Shown piece after piece: positions 12,992-15,285 of a stretch of DNA of 15,285 nt. This DNA comes from an uncultured Bacteroidota bacterium. Its GTDB lineage: Bacteria > Bacteroidota > Bacteroidia > Chitinophagales > Chitinophagaceae. The translations under genes and the position numbers were made by a program. The stretch covers positions 1 to 15,285 of the forward strand of contig CAIWHF010000220.1 in the NCBI GenBank assembly GCA_903912405.1, in the 5' to 3' direction. A model generated the notes under the pieces. That model was not told the origin of the DNA and did not search any database. It saw nothing but the letters and a program-made list of their open reading frames with translations. The number at the start of each line of letters is the position of its first letter. Positions within the stretch are counted from its first letter, which is position 1.

Positions 12992-15226
12992 ATGTTTAAG
13001 AAATCGATACTTTTAGTAGCCTTAGGGTTTAGTTCCTTATTTACATCTGCACAAAACCATTGTGAGACAGATGTAGTTAACAACCAAGCGGTTAAAAAAT
13101 ATCCCATTATCAAGGATATTGAAAAGCAATTAGCCCTTCAAATGGATAATTACATTAAAGCGCTATCCAAAAAACAATTAGCTAAAACCACTGCCGACAC
13201 TATTTTATATGTGCCAATTGTATTTCACGTAATTCATACATACGGATCTGAATATGTGTCAGATAATGAGATATACAAATGCGTTGCAGACATCAATTTG
13301 ATGTACAACAAACAAAATCCAGATACGATTCAGGTAATTACGCCATTTAAGAAATGGATTGGTAAAGCTAATATCAAATTTGTTTTCCCTACTAAAGACC
13401 CTCAAGGTAACCCAACCAACGGTATCACAAGAAGATTTTCCTATATGGCAACAAATGCAGGTGATTTAGCAAAATTTGACCAATGGGCTCCAGATGCTTA
13501 TATGAACGTATGGGTTGTTAATAAATTTAGTAGCGATCATGCCTCTGCAGCAGCATATGCTTACAAGCCAGCAACGGCTGCAATACCGTATTTTGCATTT
13601 TATGATGGCGTTATTACAGTAGCTTCTTATTTGAATACAGATAACACGATTTCTCACGAATTAGGACATGAATTAAACTTAGACCATACCTTTGGTAATA
13701 CAAATGGTAATGGAACGCAATCTGGTATTTGGTTTACCAATGCTTGTGGTGATGATGGTGTTGATGACACCCCGCCTACAAAAGGTTATAATACAACCGG
13801 ATGTATTGCAGGTGCTTTGTATGATTCCACTTGCGCAAAAGGGTATAGTAAAGTATATGTAAGACCATCTACGGGGGCATTAGATTCTTTAGTGGATTAT
13901 CCTGATACGTGTAATTCTCAAAATGTAATGGACTATACCTATTGTTCTAAAATGTTTACGATTGGACAAACAGTTAGAATGAGAGCAGCTTTAAATAGTA
14001 CAACAGCTAGTAGAAATAATTTAATTTCTTCTACAAACCTTTCTAAAACAGGTGCATTAGCTCCACGTACTGACTTAAAACCAATAGCAGATTTTTCACA
14101 AAGCACATATTTTGTATGTAAAACAGGTGCTCCATTAGGAACAGGTGTTACATTTAGAGACAGAAGTTGGAGAGATACGGTAACAGCATGGAGTTGGAAT
14201 TTTTCTAATGGAGCGAGCGTTGCTACAGCTACTACAGCTACTGTTGCCAATACTTTTTCTCAAACCGGTTGGGCTACAGCTAGTTTAGTGGCAACTTCAA
14301 ATGCTGGATCTGATACTATAACTAAAAAACAAGTTTATGTTGCTGATCCTGCAGGTAACCAAGCTATTGGTTATTTCCAAGAGTTTTCTGGTGCAGATGT
14401 AGCACAGTATCCAATGTTCAACTATTTTAATAATGAGTGGAAATGGGAGTTAGCAGATGTAGGTTATTATGATAATAAATGTATCCGTTATCACAACTAC
14501 GACACAAGATCTGGAACAGCTGGCTTGGCTTTAAACACACCAGAAGGCGACTATGATGATTTTTATACCACTGCTTTCGATTTATCAGCTACTCCAGTTG
14601 GAAGCCCATTAAATTTAAATTTCTTTTCATCAGGTGCATTTAGATCTGCCAATTTTGATGATATGAATGACACCTTAGAAATTGCTTATACAGCAACTTG
14701 TGGTACTAATTATACAACAATTAAAAAAATATCTAAAGCAGATATTGCAACAGTGGGTACCCGCTCAGAATTTTTCGTTCCACAATGGCAAGGAGATTGG
14801 AAATTAAATTCTATTGATTTAGGAACATTAAGAAATACAAGCGTCTTCTTCAGATTTAGATATCGCCCAGGAGTTTTCAGCACATTCGATTTTGGTTCGG
14901 GTAATAATTTCTATATCGATCGAATTTATGTATCTAATATGCCTCTTGGTGTTAACACGGTGGAATTAAAAGAGAAAGGCATGACCATTTCTCCTAATCC
15001 AACTGCGGGTAATTCCTTTATTTCAGTTGATGGTATTACTAATCAAGAAGTAGGTGTGCAGATCTTTGATGTAACGGGTAAATTAGTTTACACAGCTAAA
15101 GAATTTGTTTTTGATGCTACTACAAAAGTGCAAATTCCTGCAGATGCTCTAACTTCTAAAGGAATGTATATTGTACATGTATTGACCAATGATAAAATAC
15201 TCGTTCAAAAATTAATTAAAAACTAG
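12992..15226 (+). CDS. Secreted M43-type metalloprotease with PKD domain and T9SS sorting tail
   Basis: A 744-residue exported protease. The signal peptide (Lys3-Lys4, core 5-18) should be cleaved after Ala20, leaving Gln21. The catalytic domain spans about 70-345, with HELGHELNLDH at 222-232 (His222, His226 and His232 for zinc, Glu223 as base). GDDGVDDTPP (253-262) and the Met-turn NVMDY with Met313 follow, as in the pappalysin/cytophagalysin family M43. Cysteines 252, 271, 281, 307 and 318 could form disulfides. Residues about 364-450 form a PKD domain (WSWNFSNG, 400-407) and about 455-650 a beta-sandwich, jelly-roll-like segment. From about 660 there is a type A T9SS sorting domain, with ISPNPTAG (666-673), IFDVTGKLVY (691-700) and GMYIVHV (724-730). 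The protein should cross the outer membrane by T9SS and lose the tail. It is a single-gene unit with its own promoter and terminator. Substrate unknown. Confidence 0.95.
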   Translation: MFKKSILLVALGFSSLFTSAQNHCETDVVNNQAVKKYPIIKDIEKQLALQMDNYIKALSKKQLAKTTADTILYVPIVFHVIHTYGSEYVSDNEIYKCVADINLMYNKQNPDTIQVITPFKKWIGKANIKFVFPTKDPQGNPTNGITRRFSYMATNAGDLAKFDQWAPDAYMNVWVVNKFSSDHASAAAYAYKPATAAIPYFAFYDGVITVASYLNTDNTISHELGHELNLDHTFGNTNGNGTQSGIWFTNACGDDGVDDTPPTKGYNTTGCIAGALYDSTCAKGYSKVYVRPSTGALDSLVDYPDTCNSQNVMDYTYCSKMFTIGQTVRMRAALNSTTASRNNLISSTNLSKTGALAPRTDLKPIADFSQSTYFVCKTGAPLGTGVTFRDRSWRDTVTAWSWNFSNGASVATATTATVANTFSQTGWATASLVATSNAGSDTITKKQVYVADPAGNQAIGYFQEFSGADVAQYPMFNYFNNEWKWELADVGYYDNKCIRYHNYDTRSGTAGLALNTPEGDYDDFYTTAFDLSATPVGSPLNLNFFSSGAFRSANFDDMNDTLEIAYTATCGTNYTTIKKISKADIATVGTRSEFFVPQWQGDWKLNSIDLGTLRNTSVFFRFRYRPGVFSTFDFGSGNNFYIDRIYVSNMPLGVNTVELKEKGMTISPNPTAGNSFISVDGITNQEVGVQIFDVTGKLVYTAKEFVFDATTKVQIPADALTSKGMYIVHVLTNDKILVQKLIKN

Positions 15227-15242
15227 AATAACTAATTTAATG

Positions 15243-15275
15243 AAAGAGGGGGGGTAGCCCCCCCCTTTTTTATTT
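15243..15275 (+). terminator. Strong GC-rich terminator after the M43 protease
   Basis: A run of seven G (15248-15254) pairs with C (15259-15265) across a TAGC loop, and A-T pairs extend the stem outward. Six T follow (15266-15271), then ATTTT. It lies 16 bases after the stop at 15226 and is an efficient intrinsic terminator by appearance. The homopolymers make its exact length prone to sequencing or slippage error. Confidence 0.88.
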
Positions 15276-15285
15276 TGTAAAAATA

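Noticed and set aside
13939..14250. 103-codon minus-strand reading frame opposite the M43 protease
   Set aside because: It is antisense to the Ala/Thr-rich PKD region, with a low-complexity translation and no supporting signals.
1648..15226. The two metalloproteases as one secreted proteolytic system
   Set aside because: They belong to different families, lie about 9 kb apart in separate units, and only the M43 enzyme has a T9SS tail.
1..15285. Mobile element, CRISPR array, toxin-antitoxin or phage-defence island
   Set aside because: I found no transposase, integrase, terminal inverted repeats, regular spacer repeats or defence domains. Composition is even throughout.

Overview
The window looks like an ordinary chromosomal stretch of a Bacteroidota bacterium, most likely from the Chitinophagaceae/Sphingobacteria side of the phylum. 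This is inferred from AT-rich DNA, the lack of Shine-Dalgarno sequences, promoters of the TTTG / TAnnTTTG type, a type IX secretion (T9SS) C-terminal sorting domain, a DUF4296 lipoprotein, a DUF5117/DUF5118-type zinc protease, a 2TM-domain protein, and signal peptides cleaved just before Gln. It holds 13 protein genes. I see no tRNA, rRNA, insertion sequence, CRISPR array or prophage, and no gene-free stretch longer than about 140 bases.

Layout. (1) 30-4182: a secreted protein of unknown function on the minus strand, divergent from a two-gene plus-strand operon of a secreted unknown and a large zinc metalloprotease with HExxHxxGxxH. The operon is closed by a perfect palindromic terminator shared with the next, convergent operon. 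(2) 4184-6181, minus strand: a membrane-anchored helix-hairpin-helix protein followed 3 bases later by an acyl-CoA dehydrogenase. (3) 6264-9856, plus strand: a small 2TM-domain protein, a soluble TPR hybrid histidine kinase carrying HisKA, HATPase, REC and HPt domains, then a single-receiver protein ending in a transmembrane helix. (4) 9882-11072: a class I PLP aminotransferase of the aspartate aminotransferase type, whose end overlaps a convergent pair of small lipoprotein genes (11064-11881). (5) 11905-12897: a LuxE/acyl-protein synthetase-like protein of the ANL fold. (6) 12928-15275: a secreted M43-type metalloprotease with a PKD domain and a T9SS sorting tail, with the best promoter and a strong terminator of its own.

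How the genes may work together. The clearest functional unit is signalling. The hybrid kinase contains three of the four phosphorelay modules (His377, Asp670, His814), and the next gene supplies a separate receiver (Asp57) tethered to the membrane. A relay ending at the membrane is a reasonable inference. The two metalloproteases belong to different families and transcription units and nothing links them. The acyl-CoA dehydrogenase is a catabolic acyl-chain enzyme, the aminotransferase is amino-acid metabolism, and the LuxE-like protein probably activates a carboxylic acid of unknown identity.

I do not see a convincing new multi-gene system. The points most worth following are the membrane-tethered receiver, the terminators placed just upstream of two start codons, the promoter boxes a few bases from ATG, and the LuxE-like protein with a Cys near its C-terminus.
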